From contig JAXHVN010000045.1 in assembly GCA_034189165.1 (NCBI GenBank), forward strand, positions 1 through 59,127: DNA of 59,127 nt, read 5' to 3'. This document shows, one piece after another, positions 1 to 7,773 of this stretch. This DNA is from JAASSS01 sp021767745. Lineage in GTDB: Bacteria > Pseudomonadota > Gammaproteobacteria > UBA5335. Below the pieces are notes generated by a model that worked only from the letters and a program-made list of their open reading frames with translations, did not search any database and was not told the origin of the DNA. A program made the position numbers and the translations under genes. Position 1 is the first letter of the stretch. Each line of letters begins with the position of its first letter.

Positions 1-37
1 GCCACCTCCATGCGATGATCCTCTCCGCCTCGGCGGC

Positions 38-66
38 TTGACGCTCCCGCGCTCGGTGAGGATAAT
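38..66 (+). promoter_or_regulatory. sigma70-type promoter of tRNA-Arg
   Basis: The -35 box TTGACG (38-43) and -10 box GATAAT (61-66) are separated by exactly 17 bases. A GC-rich discriminator follows, as is usual for stable-RNA promoters under stringent control. The expected transcript start is near 73, a few bases before the tRNA. The boxes are seen directly; activity is inferred. Confidence 0.8.
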
Positions 67-81
67 TCCGCGCTCTTTGCT

Positions 82-158
82 GCGCCCGTAGCTCAGTTGG
101 ATAGAGTACCTGGCTACGAACCAGGTGGTCGGAGGTTCGAATCCTTCCGGGCGCGCCA
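82..158 (+). tRNA. tRNA-Arg (anticodon ACG)
   Basis: A complete 77-base cloverleaf with an encoded CCA end. The acceptor arm is GCGCCCG paired with CGGGCGC, followed by discriminator G and CCA. The anticodon stem CCTGG/CCAGG encloses the loop CTACGAA, giving anticodon ACG, whose A34 is normally edited to inosine to read CGU, CGC and CGA. The T-arm motif GGTTCGAATCC is present. It has its own promoter directly upstream and is convergent with ktrB. Confidence 0.97.
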
Positions 159-217
159 TCTTCCTGTCGATCCGCCGCTCCCCTGGCCGGCGCGCAGCCG
201 CCACGGCGCCCGCCGGT

Positions 218-1597
218 TCATCCCAGATACACGTGTGACTGCGGGTAGCGGATGTTCGAGGGCGTGGTCGTGGCGAGAAAGAAGCCGAGCGTCAGCGGCC
301 CGACGCGGCCGACGAACATCAGCCCCATGATGACGATCCGCCCGAGCGGGTCGAGCTCGCCGGTGGCGCCGCGGGAGAGCCCGACCGTGCCGAAGGCGGA
401 GACGACCTCGAACAGCAGGTCCACGAACTCGCCGTCGTGGCTCAGGGTGATGACGAAGCTGCTGGCCAGGATGATCATCATCGAAATCGTGACCAGCGCC
501 ATCACCTTCAGCGCGTCGCTGAAGCCGATGCTGCGGCCGAAGGCGGTCATCGCGGCGCGCCGGCGGAAGAAGGCGTAGGTCGCCAGCAGCAGGACCACGA
601 AGGTAGTGACCTTGATGCCGCCGGCGGTCGAGGTGCTGCCGCCGCCGATGGCCATGAGCGTCATCGTCAGCAGCGTGGTGGAATCGTGCATGCCGGCGTA
701 GTCGGCCGTGTTGAAGCCGGCCGTGCGCGGCGTCGCTGCCTGGAACCAGGCCACCCACAGCCGATCGCCTGCCTCTGCATACTGGCCGAGCGTGGCCGGG
801 TTGCTCCACTCGATGACCGCGATGAGCACGAAGGCGCCAAGCAGCAAGCCCGCCGTGCCGGATAGCATCAGCTTGGAGTGCAGCGTCAGCGGCGCCCAGG
901 CCCGCCGCAGGGACAGATCGCGCAGCACGCCAAAGCCGAGGCCGCCGATGATGAACAGCGCCGGCACCACCAGATTGACCACCGGATCGGTCGACCAGCG
1001 CGTCAGGCTGTCCGGGTACAGGGCGAAGCCGGCGTTGTTGAAGGCGGAGATGGTGTGGAAGGTGGCGCTCCACAGGCCGTCGCGCCAGCCGAGATCGGGC
1101 ACGAACACGCCGGCCAGCACGGCTGCACCGATCAGCTCGAAAAGCAGCACCAGCCGGCCGATCACCAGCGCCAGCGATAGCACCTCGGCGACCGAGGTCT
1201 GGCCCAGATCCTCCCGCAGGTAGTCGCGATGGCCGAGGCCGATCGGCAGGCCGAGCGAGGCGAACACCAGGGTGGCGAAGGTCATCAGGCCGAGGCCGCC
1301 GAGCTGGATGAGCAGCGCCACCACGCTCTGCCCGAACAGCGTCAGGGTGCTGCCGGTGTCGATCACCACCAGCCCCGTGACGGTAACGGCCGAGGTCGCG
1401 GTGAACAGGGCGTCCGACCAGGAGATCGCCGCCGTCGTGGCCGCCGGCAACTTCAGCAGCGCGCCGCCGGCCGCGACCAGCGCGGCGTAGATCAGCAGCA
1501 GGAACAGCGGTGGCGGGATGCCGAGCGTGCGCCCGATCAGCCCACTCCGCCCGCGGCCTGCCCCGCTGCCGGTTCCGGCCTCAAAGGGACTGCGCAA
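218..1597 (-). CDS. ktrB: Ktr/Trk potassium uptake channel subunit
   Basis: Integral membrane, ion-conducting subunit of a KtrAB-type K+ (usually Na+-coupled) uptake system in the inner membrane. The 459-residue product has the four pore-loop signatures of the TrkH/TrkG/KtrB superfamily: TSAVTVTGL, ISAFNNAGF, ATPRTAGFNT and SAFGTVGLS. The length and loops fit KtrB better than the longer TrkH. The start is TTG at 1597, inside the last codons of ktrA. No ATG or GTG lies in frame between it and the first membrane segment, so translation is probably coupled to ktrA. Its regulatory partner is the overlapping upstream ktrA. Osmoadaptation is the expected role, inferred from the family. Confidence 0.93.
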   Translation of the reverse strand: MRSPFEAGTGSGAGRGRSGLIGRTLGIPPPLFLLLIYAALVAAGGALLKLPAATTAAISWSDALFTATSAVTVTGLVVIDTGSTLTLFGQSVVALLIQLGGLGLMTFATLVFASLGLPIGLGHRDYLREDLGQTSVAEVLSLALVIGRLVLLFELIGAAVLAGVFVPDLGWRDGLWSATFHTISAFNNAGFALYPDSLTRWSTDPVVNLVVPALFIIGGLGFGVLRDLSLRRAWAPLTLHSKLMLSGTAGLLLGAFVLIAVIEWSNPATLGQYAEAGDRLWVAWFQAATPRTAGFNTADYAGMHDSTTLLTMTLMAIGGGSTSTAGGIKVTTFVVLLLATYAFFRRRAAMTAFGRSIGFSDALKVMALVTISMMIILASSFVITLSHDGEFVDLLFEVVSAFGTVGLSRGATGELDPLGRIVIMGLMFVGRVGPLTLGFFLATTTPSNIRYPQSHVYLG

Positions 1598-2240
1598 AGG
1601 CGCGGACCTCGTCGTGGCTGCCCTGCACCAGGAGGCGGTCGCCCGTGCGCAGCGCCGTGCCGGCGGCGGGCGTGCAGGTCACGAACTGCTCTCCGCGCAG
1701 CACGCCGACGCCGTTCAGCCCGTAGCGGGCGCTGAGTTTGAGGGCGTCGAGCTGTGTGCCGTTCAGCCGCGGCGTACAGCGCACCAGCGCAATTACCTGA
1801 TTGCCACCGAGGCTCATGTATTCCAGCACCTGTGGGTTGTGCAGGCGCTGGGCGAGATGATCACCGACCTGCTGCTCGGGCATGACGATGCGCGGCGCGC
1901 CGAGCTTGCCGAGGATGCGGGCATGGCGATCATCGAAGGCCTTGACGACGATATCCTGCAGGCCGATCGCCTGCAGGTTCATGTAGCAGAGCAGGCTCGC
2001 CTCCAGGCTCGAGCCGATGGCGATGACGGCGGCATCGTAGCTCCCCACGCCTGCCTCGCGCAGCGCGGCCTCGTTGCGGGCATCGGCGATCACCGCCTCG
2101 GTCAGCCGCCCGGCCACCGCCGCCACCAGCTGTTCGTCGCGGTCGATGCCGAGGACGCGATCGCCGTAGCGCGCCAGATCGCTCGCCACCTGGCTGCCGA
2201 ACCGGCCGAGGCCGATGACCACAAAACTTCGTCGTGCCAT
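1581..2240 (-). CDS. ktrA: Ktr/Trk potassium uptake regulatory subunit (RCK)
   Basis: Cytoplasmic gating ring subunit of the KtrAB potassium system. The 219-residue protein has an N-terminal Rossmann RCK_N domain with the motif GLGRFGSQVA (about residues 9-18) and an acidic strand end near IDRDE, which together bind NAD(H) or ATP/ADP. A C-terminal RCK_C domain follows (about residues 135-219). The ATG at 2240 was chosen because AGGAG lies five bases upstream and the product then begins directly with the first beta strand. Longer in-frame starts add unstructured residues. The stop overlaps the ktrB start by 17 bases, so the two form an operon. Confidence 0.93.
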   Translation of the reverse strand: MARRSFVVIGLGRFGSQVASDLARYGDRVLGIDRDEQLVAAVAGRLTEAVIADARNEAALREAGVGSYDAAVIAIGSSLEASLLCYMNLQAIGLQDIVVKAFDDRHARILGKLGAPRIVMPEQQVGDHLAQRLHNPQVLEYMSLGGNQVIALVRCTPRLNGTQLDALKLSARYGLNGVGVLRGEQFVTCTPAAGTALRTGDRLLVQGSHDEVRAFAQSL

Positions 2241-2396
2241 ACCTGCTCCTCGTGAGGGGCTTTCGGGGGTGTGGGAGGCGTACATCGCCCGGCACTGCGG
2301 TCCGCCGGCCCGAGGGCTTCACCCTGCTGGCGGCGGAACTTACGGTAGCCGGCGCGCTTCTGAAGTCAGACCGCGCCTTGAGAGGGTCGTTAGCGC

Positions 2397-3440
2397 ATGA
2401 AATCCCGTCTGTTGATCGTCGCGGCGGCGATTGTCCTCCTTCTGCTCGGGCTGCGCATCGCCCTGCCGTTCTGGCTTACCGACTACGTCAACCGCACGCT
2501 GTCCCAGCTCGAGGGCTATGAGGGGCGGGTAGAGGGCATCGACCTGCACCTGTGGCGCGGCGCCTACCAGATCGAGGGCCCGGCGATTCGCCGCACCGAA
2601 CCGCCGAGTGCGGGCGCGCCGCTGTTCGAGGCCGAGGTGATCGATCTGTCGATCTCCTGGCGAGGGCTGCTGCGGGGCGCGCTGGTGGGCGATGTGATGC
2701 TGCGCCGGCCGGTGCTGAATTTCGTCGATGTGCCCGGCGAGGCCGACCAGACCGGTGCCGGTCGGCCCTGGCAGGAGGTGGCGCGCGACCTGATGCCTCT
2801 GCATGTCGATCATTTCGCGGTCGTCGATGGCGAGGTGCACTGGCGCAACTTCCAGAGCGAGCCGCCGGTGGATGTCTACCTGCAGCAGATCGAGCTGACT
2901 GCGCGGAACCTGCGCAATACGCTCGGCAAGGGCGATGAACTGCCGGCGACCATCAGCGGCGAGGCGCTGGCGATGAACAGTGGTCGCCTCGAGCTCGATG
3001 CCGCCGCCGATCCGCTGGATCAGCCGCCGGACTTCGATCTCGATGCGCGGCTGCTCGGCACGCAGCTGCCCGAGCTCAACCCTTGGTTACGCGCCTACAC
3101 GGGCCTGGACGCGGCCGGCGGCGAGCTCGACATGGTGCTGGAACTCACGGCGCAGGATGGCGAACTATCCGGCTATCTCAAGCCGCTGGCGCGCAATATC
3201 GATCTGGTCAGTGCGCAGCAGGATCCGGCCCTGCTCGACCGGCTGTACGAGTCCGCCGCCGCGTTGCTCGGCGAGCTACTGGAGAATCAGCCGCGCGATC
3301 AGCTGGCGACCCGCGTGCCGATCGAAGGCCGGCTGGACGACGCCGAGGTGGGGGTGTGGCCCACGCTGGTCAACGTCCTGCGCAATGCCTTCATCGAAGC
3401 TTTCCAGCCACGCTTCGAGGAAAGCAGCCAGCCGGACTGA
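2397..3440 (+). CDS. DUF748/AsmA-like envelope protein
   Basis: A 347-residue protein with one N-terminal membrane anchor (about residues 4-24) and a large periplasmic part rich in beta strands and charged residues. The pattern resembles DUF748/AsmA-like proteins, which belong to the wider bridge-like lipid-transport superfamily. That assignment rests on overall style (N-terminal anchor, repeated strand patterns such as LRRPVLNFVD and VDVYLQQIELTARNL), not on a diagnostic motif. It is divergent from ktrA across 156 bases in which no clear promoter was recognised. It appears monocistronic. A role in envelope lipid traffic or integrity is only an inference. Confidence 0.7.
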   Translation: MKSRLLIVAAAIVLLLLGLRIALPFWLTDYVNRTLSQLEGYEGRVEGIDLHLWRGAYQIEGPAIRRTEPPSAGAPLFEAEVIDLSISWRGLLRGALVGDVMLRRPVLNFVDVPGEADQTGAGRPWQEVARDLMPLHVDHFAVVDGEVHWRNFQSEPPVDVYLQQIELTARNLRNTLGKGDELPATISGEALAMNSGRLELDAAADPLDQPPDFDLDARLLGTQLPELNPWLRAYTGLDAAGGELDMVLELTAQDGELSGYLKPLARNIDLVSAQQDPALLDRLYESAAALLGELLENQPRDQLATRVPIEGRLDDAEVGVWPTLVNVLRNAFIEAFQPRFEESSQPD

Positions 3441-3524
3441 GCAGCCCGGGGCACCGCCATCGTGCCTGCGCGACGCCGCAGACGACGCCCAATAATCGTT
3501 ACAAATATTATGCAATCAGATACA

Positions 3525-3550
3525 GCCTGTGCGGGCGTGCCTGTGCGGGC
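3525..3550 (+). repeat. tandem 12-base direct repeat
   Basis: The sequence GCCTGTGCGGGC occurs twice with a period of 14 bases (3525-3536 and 3539-3550). It lies in the 277-base AT-rich spacer between the DUF748-like gene and the DUF4397 gene. No function can be assigned. It could be a regulator site or a chance duplication. Confidence 0.6.
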
Positions 3551-3652
3551 CGTCGTGCTGCCATTCTCACTCGCCACAAACTAATGTTTCGCCGCAGAGT
3601 GACGAAGATAACCTGATGGCAATGAAGTGAGGCTTGCTTGCCACGCCTGGAT

Positions 3653-3690
3653 GGTACATAAAGTATATAGCTGTACAAATCATGTACAGC
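3653..3690 (+). promoter_or_regulatory. TGTACA palindrome overlapping presumed promoter of the DUF4397 gene
   Basis: GCTGTACA (3670-3677) and TGTACAGC (3683-3690) form a perfect inverted repeat with 8-base arms and a 5-base spacer. The two TGTACA cores are 11 bases apart, one helical turn. A third related core, GGTACA, lies at 3653-3658. The AT-rich TATATA (3665-3670) just before the palindrome could be a -10 element. The start codon follows 27 bases after the palindrome, behind GAGGAG. The geometry is that of a dimeric regulator site. The regulator is unknown. Confidence 0.6.
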
Positions 3691-3717
3691 AGATCAAGCA
3701 ACATCGAGGAGTGAGCG

Positions 3718-5067
3718 ATGAACAAGCAACGCCGGATGGCCGCCTTCGGAGCGGCGCTCGGCCTGGGTCTGGGGGCGGGCATCGCCGCCGCCGACGAGAC
3801 GGGTTTCGAGATCTATGTGGTACACGGCATTCCGGGCGAGGACGTCGACGCGGCTCCGATGCTGCCGGTGGACGTCTCCGTCCAGCCTGACGGCGGCGAG
3901 GCGATATGCGCCGTGGAGAACCTCATGTTCGGTGACATCACCGGGCCCCTGTCGCTGCCGGCCGGCAGCTACAACGTGATGGTGTGGCCGGCGAACGTCG
4001 ATGAGCCGTGCAGCGGTAGCACGCTGATCGAGGCGGATATCGACTTCGAGGCGGGCGAGAGCTATTCGGTGGTGGCGCACCTCGAGGCGGACGGCGACAT
4101 CACCGCCAGCAGCTTCGAGAACACCTTCACCACCGAGGCCCTGGGCGATAAGGAGGTGCTCACGACAGTGCGTCACCTTGCCGCCGCACCGGCCGTCGAC
4201 GTGCGGCTCGAGCGCCTCGGTACCGAAGCGCTGCTCGAAGGGCTGGAAAATGGCGATGAGGTCAGCGCGCCGTTGCGGCGTGGGCGCTGGGATGCGGCCG
4301 TGCTGCCGGCCGGTGGCGATGCGGCCGTGTTCGCGGCGGAACTTCCGCTAGCGGCCCAGACCGCGCAGTTCGTCTACGCCGTCGGCTCGCTGACCAACGA
4401 CACCTTCACGCTCCTGACCCAGACGCTGCCCGTGCCGATGGCCCAGGCGGCCGATGTCTACGTGGTGCACGGCATTGCCGGGCTCGATCTGGATGCCGAT
4501 GCCGCCCTGCCGGTCGATGTGGCGGTCAACGGCGAATGCGCGATCGAGGCGCTCGCCTTCACCGAGATCGTCGGCCCGCTGCCGCTGCCGGCGGGGCACT
4601 ATGACATCGACGTCTCGCTCGCCGATGCCGATGCACCCTGCAGCAATGCGAGCGTGATCGACGTCGACGGGCTGGCCATCGAGGCTGGCGCCAGCCTGTC
4701 GATCGCCGCTCACCTCGACGCGGCAGGTAACCCGGTAGCCACCGCCTTCGACAATCCGCAGGGGGGCACGCTGTCGCCGGTGCCCGTGGTGGATGTGCGC
4801 CACGCCGCGGCCTTCGGCGCCGTTGATGTGGGGTTGCAGCGCATCTTCCTGCCGGTGCCGCGCACGGTGGCGGGGTTGACCAACGGTGAGGCGGCCGAGG
4901 TCAGCGTGTTGCCGGGGCTGTTCGCGGCCACCCTGGCGCCGGCGGATGCGGCGCCGGTACTCGTTGCCGGATTGCCGGTGCGGGCGCTGTTCGACTATGC
5001 GGTGTACGCGGTCGGTACACCGGGTAACGACACCCTGCAGTTCCTGGTGCAGCGTCTGCCGCGCTAA
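3718..5067 (+). CDS. exported DUF4397-repeat protein
   Basis: A 449-residue secreted protein. An N-terminal signal peptide (about residues 1-25, charged start, Gly/Ala-rich core, cleavage near AAA-D) precedes two copies of a module of about 215 residues. The copies begin with YVVHGIPGEDVD (near residue 34) and YVVHGIAGLDLD (near residue 248), the usual opening of DUF4397 domains. Each copy carries one Cys in the central strand region and one in a following D-x-P-C-S motif, so one disulfide per module is likely. The protein is strongly acidic. An excellent GAGGAG precedes the ATG. It is a single-gene unit with its own AT-rich promoter region and ends at a hairpin. DUF4397 proteins are extracellular and of unknown function; adhesion or matrix roles are guesses. 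Confidence 0.85.
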   Translation: MNKQRRMAAFGAALGLGLGAGIAAADETGFEIYVVHGIPGEDVDAAPMLPVDVSVQPDGGEAICAVENLMFGDITGPLSLPAGSYNVMVWPANVDEPCSGSTLIEADIDFEAGESYSVVAHLEADGDITASSFENTFTTEALGDKEVLTTVRHLAAAPAVDVRLERLGTEALLEGLENGDEVSAPLRRGRWDAAVLPAGGDAAVFAAELPLAAQTAQFVYAVGSLTNDTFTLLTQTLPVPMAQAADVYVVHGIAGLDLDADAALPVDVAVNGECAIEALAFTEIVGPLPLPAGHYDIDVSLADADAPCSNASVIDVDGLAIEAGASLSIAAHLDAAGNPVATAFDNPQGGTLSPVPVVDVRHAAAFGAVDVGLQRIFLPVPRTVAGLTNGEAAEVSVLPGLFAATLAPADAAPVLVAGLPVRALFDYAVYAVGTPGNDTLQFLVQRLPR

Positions 5068-5077
5068 GCCCCTTACG

Positions 5078-5096
5078 GAGCCGGCGCGACCGGCTC
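5078..5096. terminator. hairpin between convergent DUF4397 gene and smr
   Basis: A perfect 7-base stem, GAGCCGG (5078-5084) and CCGGCTC (5090-5096), with a 5-base loop. It lies in the 31-base gap between two convergent genes. Only a weak pyrimidine-rich tail follows, so it may act as a bidirectional but inefficient terminator. Confidence 0.5.
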
Positions 5097-5098
5097 TC

Positions 5099-5662
5099 TC
5101 ACTTCAACCGGCGGTGCCGGCGCAGCAGCACGTAGAGCGCGCCGGTGCCGCCATCGTGTGGTGGCGCCGAACAGAAGGCCAGTACGGCCTCGGCATGCGT
5201 CAGCCACCGATCCAGATGCGGCTTGATCACCGGCCGGCCCTGGCGGCTGCGCAGGCCCTTGCCGTGCACGATGCGCACGACGCGCGGCCGATGGTCACCC
5301 GGCTGGCGCAGCAGCGCATTCACCTGCGCATGGGCCTGCGGCACCGTCAGTCCGTGCAGGTCCAGTTCACCGTCGATTCGGTACTGGCCGCGGCCCAGCC
5401 GGCGCAGCAGCCGGCGTTGCACGCCCGGGCGGGCGAACACGAGCTCATCGCCCCGGCCGTGATCGGGCAGCGCGAACTCTTCCATTCGGCCGCTGCAGGC
5501 CTCGGCGAGTGCCTCGGCCTCGTCGGCGGCGCGGAACGCGGGCCTTGCGGCCGGAGCGGGGTGGCGAAAGTGATGCGTGGCCGGTGGTGGCAGCGGCGCG
5601 GCATCGGCAGTCGCGGCGCGAAACAGAATGCGATCCTCGTCGGGCAGATCCTGGCGGGCCAT
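5099..5662 (-). CDS. Smr-domain protein (SmrA/YdaL-like)
   Basis: A 187-residue cytoplasmic protein with a C-terminal Smr domain, the DNA/RNA-nicking domain also found at the end of MutS2. Visible marks are LDLHGLTVPQA (about residues 100-110), HGKG (about 134-137) and a terminal TGALYVLL strand. The N-terminal half is Pro/Ala/Arg-rich with no recognised fold, as in gammaproteobacterial SmrA proteins. The LDLHG and HGKG motifs needed for activity are intact. It is divergent from surE across 121 bases. Family members are linked to recombination control or cleavage of colliding ribosomes. Which applies here is unknown. Confidence 0.88.
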   Translation of the reverse strand: MARQDLPDEDRILFRAATADAAPLPPPATHHFRHPAPAARPAFRAADEAEALAEACSGRMEEFALPDHGRGDELVFARPGVQRRLLRRLGRGQYRIDGELDLHGLTVPQAHAQVNALLRQPGDHRPRVVRIVHGKGLRSRQGRPVIKPHLDRWLTHAEAVLAFCSAPPHDGGTGALYVLLRRHRRLK

Positions 5663-5736
5663 GGGTCACCCTCGGTGCGAAGCAGGCGATGTCCGTCAGT
5701 GTAGCGCGACTGCTGCGGCGACGGCCGTGCGCGCAG

Positions 5737-5742
5737 TACAAT
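5737..5742 (+). promoter_or_regulatory. putative -10 box of the surE operon
   Basis: TACAAT matches the -10 consensus at five of six positions and lies about 40 bases before the surE start. No convincing -35 hexamer was found at the usual distance. The box is seen; promoter function is inferred. Confidence 0.45.
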
Positions 5743-5783
5743 CCCCGCCGCATGCGCGCGCAGCCAACCGCCTGGAGAGGATC

Positions 5784-6536
5784 TTGCGCATCCTGCTGAG
5801 TAACGATGACGGGTACCGCGCGCCGGGGCTGCAGGCGCTGCGGGCGGCGCTGGCGCCGCTGGCGGAGCTGACGGTGGTCGCGCCGGACCGCGATCGCAGC
5901 GGGGCCAGCAATTCGCTCACCCTCACCCAGCCACTGCGCGTGCATGAGGCCGAGGACGGCGTGCTCTACGTCGACGGCACGCCCACCGACTGTGTGCACC
6001 TGGCGATCACGGGCCTGCTGGACGACGAGCCGGACATGGTGATCTCCGGCATCAACAACGGCGCCAACATGGGCGACGATGTGCTCTACTCCGGCACCGT
6101 GGCGGCGGCGGTGGAAGGGCGCTTCCTCGGCCTGCCGGCGCTGGCGATCTCCCTGTGTGGCGAGGCGCCGTCGCATTACGAGACCGCCGGCCGGGTCGTC
6201 TGCCGACTGATCGAGAACCTGCGGCTCTCGCCACTGCCGGCGGACACCATCCTGAACGTCAACGTGCCGGATCTGCCGTTCGAGCAACTACAGGGCGTGC
6301 AGGCCACGCGCCTGGGGCGGCGCCATCGCGCCGAGCGGGTGGTGCGGGCGAGCGATCCGCGCGGGCGGCCGATCTACTGGGTGGGCCCGGCCGGCTCGGA
6401 GGAGGATGCCGGGCCCGGTACGGACTTTCACGCCGTGCGGCGTGGCTTCGTCTCGGTGTCGCCGGTGCAGGTCGATCTCACCGAATACCGCGGGCTGGAG
6501 CGCGTCGGCCAGTGGCTGAAAGATCTGCCGCTGTGA
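5784..6536 (+). CDS. surE: 5'/3'-nucleotidase SurE
   Basis: Survival protein SurE, a metal-dependent cytoplasmic phosphatase acting on nucleoside 5'- and 3'-monophosphates and short polyphosphate. The 250-residue product begins directly with the family N-terminus RILLSNDDGYRAPGL, where the Asp pair binds the divalent metal. SGINNGANMGDDVLYSG supplies further metal and phosphate ligands. The start is TTG at 5784, because it places the first residues exactly where the family begins and GGAGAGG lies just upstream. The in-frame sequence before it is not conserved. First gene of surE-pcm-yqaA-nlpD-rpoS. Its stop overlaps the GTG start of pcm. Confidence 0.95.
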   Translation: MRILLSNDDGYRAPGLQALRAALAPLAELTVVAPDRDRSGASNSLTLTQPLRVHEAEDGVLYVDGTPTDCVHLAITGLLDDEPDMVISGINNGANMGDDVLYSGTVAAAVEGRFLGLPALAISLCGEAPSHYETAGRVVCRLIENLRLSPLPADTILNVNVPDLPFEQLQGVQATRLGRRHRAERVVRASDPRGRPIYWVGPAGSEEDAGPGTDFHAVRRGFVSVSPVQVDLTEYRGLERVGQWLKDLPL

Positions 6537-7198
6537 GCGAGGCCGCGCTGGCGGGCATCGGCATGACCTCGCGGCGTACGCGGCTGCGGCTGCAGGCACA
6601 GCTGCAGGCCGCGGGCATCGATCATCCCAAGGTGCTGGGACTGCTGCGCGACATGCCGCGGCACCTGTTCGTCGACACCGCCCTGGCCAGCCGTGCCTAC
6701 GACGACGTGGCCCTGCCGATCGGCTACGGCCAGACCATCTCCCGGCCCTCGGTCGTGGCGCGCATGAGTCAGGCGCTGCTGGCGGACGGGGAGCCGGCGC
6801 GGGTACTGGAGATCGGCACCGGCTGTGGCTATCAGACCGCTATCCTCTCCCAGCTCGCAGGCGAGGTTTGCAGCATCGAGCGCATCGAGCCGCTCTACCG
6901 GCAGGCGCGTGACCGGCTGGTGCGCATGCGCTTCGCCGGGATTCGCCTGCACCATGGCGACGGCACCCTGGGATGGCCGCAGGCGCTGGACTTCGATGCG
7001 ATCCTGCTCACGGCCGCGCCGGTCGAGGTGCCGCCGGCGCTGCTGGCCCAACTGGCCCCCGGTGGCCGGCTGATTGCACCGGTTCACGAGGGCGGTGCCG
7101 CGCAGCGCCTGCGCAAGCTGGTGCGGACACCGCAGGGCTATGAGTATCACGACCTGGGCGAGGTGAATTTCGTGCCGCTGCTGGAAGGAACCCAATGA
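6533..7198 (+). CDS. pcm: protein-L-isoaspartate O-methyltransferase
   Basis: Repairs isoaspartyl damage in aged proteins by S-adenosylmethionine-dependent methylation. The protein has the substrate-loop segment ALPIGYGQTISRPSVVARM, the SAM-binding motif VLEIGTGCGYQTAILSQL and a following acidic strand at IERIEPL. The GTG at 6533 overlaps the surE stop and gives 221 residues. An ATG at 6563 gives 211 residues starting MTSRRTRLRL, which matches the N-terminus of many relatives, so either start is possible. It is coupled to surE upstream and to yqaA downstream (ATGA overlap). Context points to stationary-phase maintenance together with RpoS. Confidence 0.94.
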   Translation: MSEAALAGIGMTSRRTRLRLQAQLQAAGIDHPKVLGLLRDMPRHLFVDTALASRAYDDVALPIGYGQTISRPSVVARMSQALLADGEPARVLEIGTGCGYQTAILSQLAGEVCSIERIEPLYRQARDRLVRMRFAGIRLHHGDGTLGWPQALDFDAILLTAAPVEVPPALLAQLAPGGRLIAPVHEGGAAQRLRKLVRTPQGYEYHDLGEVNFVPLLEGTQ

Positions 7199-7767
7199 AG
7201 CTGTTTACCGGCCTCTACGATGGCACGCTGCGTGCCGCATCCCACCGTCATGCACCGTTCTACCTCGGCGGTGTCAGTGCCGCGGAGGCCGTCTTCTTCC
7301 CTATCCCGCCCGATGTGATGCTGATCCCGCTGTCGCTGGCACGGCCGCAGCGGGCGCTGTGGCTGGCATTGCTGACCACCTTCTGCTCGGTTGCCGGCGG
7401 TCTGCTCGGCTACCTGCTCGGCTGGTGGGCGTTCGACGGCGTGGCGCCGCTGCTGGAGCGGGCAGGGTACGGCACACAGTTCGCCAATGTGCAGGCGATG
7501 TTCGACCGCTGGGGCGTGTGGATCGTGCTGGTGGCGGGCTTCTCGCCGGTGCCCTACAAGCTGTTCACGCTGGCCAGCGGCTTCATGGGCCTGGCGCTGT
7601 TGCCGTTCCTGCTGGCCTCGTTCGTCGGCCGCGGCGCGCGCTTTTTCCTGGTGGCCTGGCTGGTCGGCCGGTTTGGCCCGGCCGTACAGGACTACATCCG
7701 CGACTATGTCGAGATCATCGGCTGGGGCACCGTGTTGGCACTGATTCTCGCCTTCATCCTGCTGTAG
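7195..7767 (+). CDS. yqaA: YqaA-type VTT/DedA-like membrane protein
   Basis: A 190-residue inner-membrane protein of the SNARE-associated/VTT (DedA-like) superfamily. It has an amphipathic re-entrant start, several hydrophobic segments and the conserved internal region VLVAGFSPVPYKLFTLASGF followed by FVGRGARFF. VTT proteins are thought to scramble or flip phospholipids such as undecaprenyl phosphate or phosphatidylethanolamine. The substrate here is not known. Its ATG overlaps the pcm stop. YqaA proteins are often found between pcm and nlpD in gammaproteobacteria. Confidence 0.88.
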   Translation: MKLFTGLYDGTLRAASHRHAPFYLGGVSAAEAVFFPIPPDVMLIPLSLARPQRALWLALLTTFCSVAGGLLGYLLGWWAFDGVAPLLERAGYGTQFANVQAMFDRWGVWIVLVAGFSPVPYKLFTLASGFMGLALLPFLLASFVGRGARFFLVAWLVGRFGPAVQDYIRDYVEIIGWGTVLALILAFILL

Positions 7768-7773
7768 TTGCCC

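Noticed and set aside
3671..3689. LexA-like CTGT...ACAG ends in the palindrome before the DUF4397 gene
   Set aside because: The spacing between CTGT and ACAG is 11 bases rather than the 8 of an E. coli-type LexA box, and no SOS gene follows.
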